Shown here: positions 5,858-5,972 of the stretch, piece after piece
How the letters are laid out: the number at the start of each line of letters is the position of its first letter
How positions within the stretch are numbered: the stretch's first letter is position 1
NCBI GenBank assembly: GCA_015231685.1
Contig: JADGBA010000078.1
Location: forward strand, 1-5,972
From: Candidatus Omnitrophota bacterium
GTDB lineage: Bacteria; Omnitrophota; Gorgyraeia; 2-02-FULL-51-18; JAGOUK01
Reading direction: 5' to 3'
Length of the DNA: 5,972 nucleotides
Program-made: the position numbers and the translations under genes
The notes under the pieces: generated by a model
Seen by the model: only the letters and a program-made list of their open reading frames with translations
The model's database searches: none
Told to the model about the DNA's origin: nothing

Positions 5858-5972
5858 TCGCGATTTCTGTATTGGCAGGGATGTTTATCGGACTGTTTTC
5901 GGGTCTTTTGGGGATCGGCGGCGGTGTGATGCTGGTGCCGCTCTTTGTGTTCCTCTTCAAAATGGACATGGT
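5854..5972 (+). CDS. TSUP (TauE/SafE) family permease, N-terminal fragment (3' truncated by window)
   Basis: Only the first 39 residues are visible before the window ends. They form one long hydrophobic segment with the glycine-rich signature GLLGIGGGVMLVPLF (residues 17-31), which is the hallmark first repeat of the TauE/SafE (TSUP) inner-membrane transporters. Family members export or import sulfite, sulfoacetate, taurine-related sulfonates or other small anions, and many are unassigned; the substrate cannot be guessed here. The ATG overlaps the deiminase stop (ATGA), so it is probably the next member of the same operon. Full-length members have about 250-300 residues, so most of the gene is missing. 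Confidence 0.88.
   Translation, partial: MIAISVLAGMFIGLFSGLLGIGGGVMLVPLFVFLFKMDM

Overview
The window holds seven protein-coding genes, all on the + strand and packed almost without gaps. The first (a dihydroxy-acid dehydratase) is cut at its 5' end and the last (a TSUP-family permease) is cut at its 3' end. The DNA is GC-rich by eye, uses ATG and GTG starts, and has recognisable Shine-Dalgarno sequences before most genes, so it is bacterial. The phylum cannot be settled from the sequence. I saw no RNA genes, mobile elements, CRISPR arrays or convincing terminators, and no stretch over 30 bases lacks a gene.

Layout: (1) 2-727, C-terminal part of IlvD; (2) 737-1648, an RmlD-like NAD(P)-binding sugar-nucleotide-type reductase; (3) 1645-2382, an endonuclease/exonuclease/phosphatase (EEP) family metal hydrolase; (4) 2413-3132, a small amidohydrolase-fold protein lacking the usual HxH metal motif; (5) 3129-4775, a CstA-family membrane transporter; (6) 4772-5857, an agmatine deiminase family enzyme; (7) 5854-end, the start of a TauE/SafE (TSUP) permease. 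Four of the six junctions are 4-base GTGA/ATGA stop/start overlaps. The other two have gaps of 9 and 30 bases. This strongly suggests one transcript with translational coupling; its promoter must lie upstream of the window.

How the genes work together is not obvious. IlvD belongs to branched-chain amino acid synthesis. CstA and TSUP proteins move small organic acids, peptides or sulfur/carboxylate anions. Agmatine deiminase belongs to arginine/agmatine breakdown. The middle three genes are generic enzyme folds. A carbon/nitrogen scavenging unit is a reasonable guess but remains inference. The points most worth a second look are the amidohydrolase without its HxH motif, the Arg in place of the usual catalytic Lys in the reductase, an in-phase U_UUU_UUA slippery heptamer on the amidohydrolase stop/cstA start overlap, and two junctions where neighbouring genes share a frame and are separated by a single TGA. 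I found no clearly new system here.
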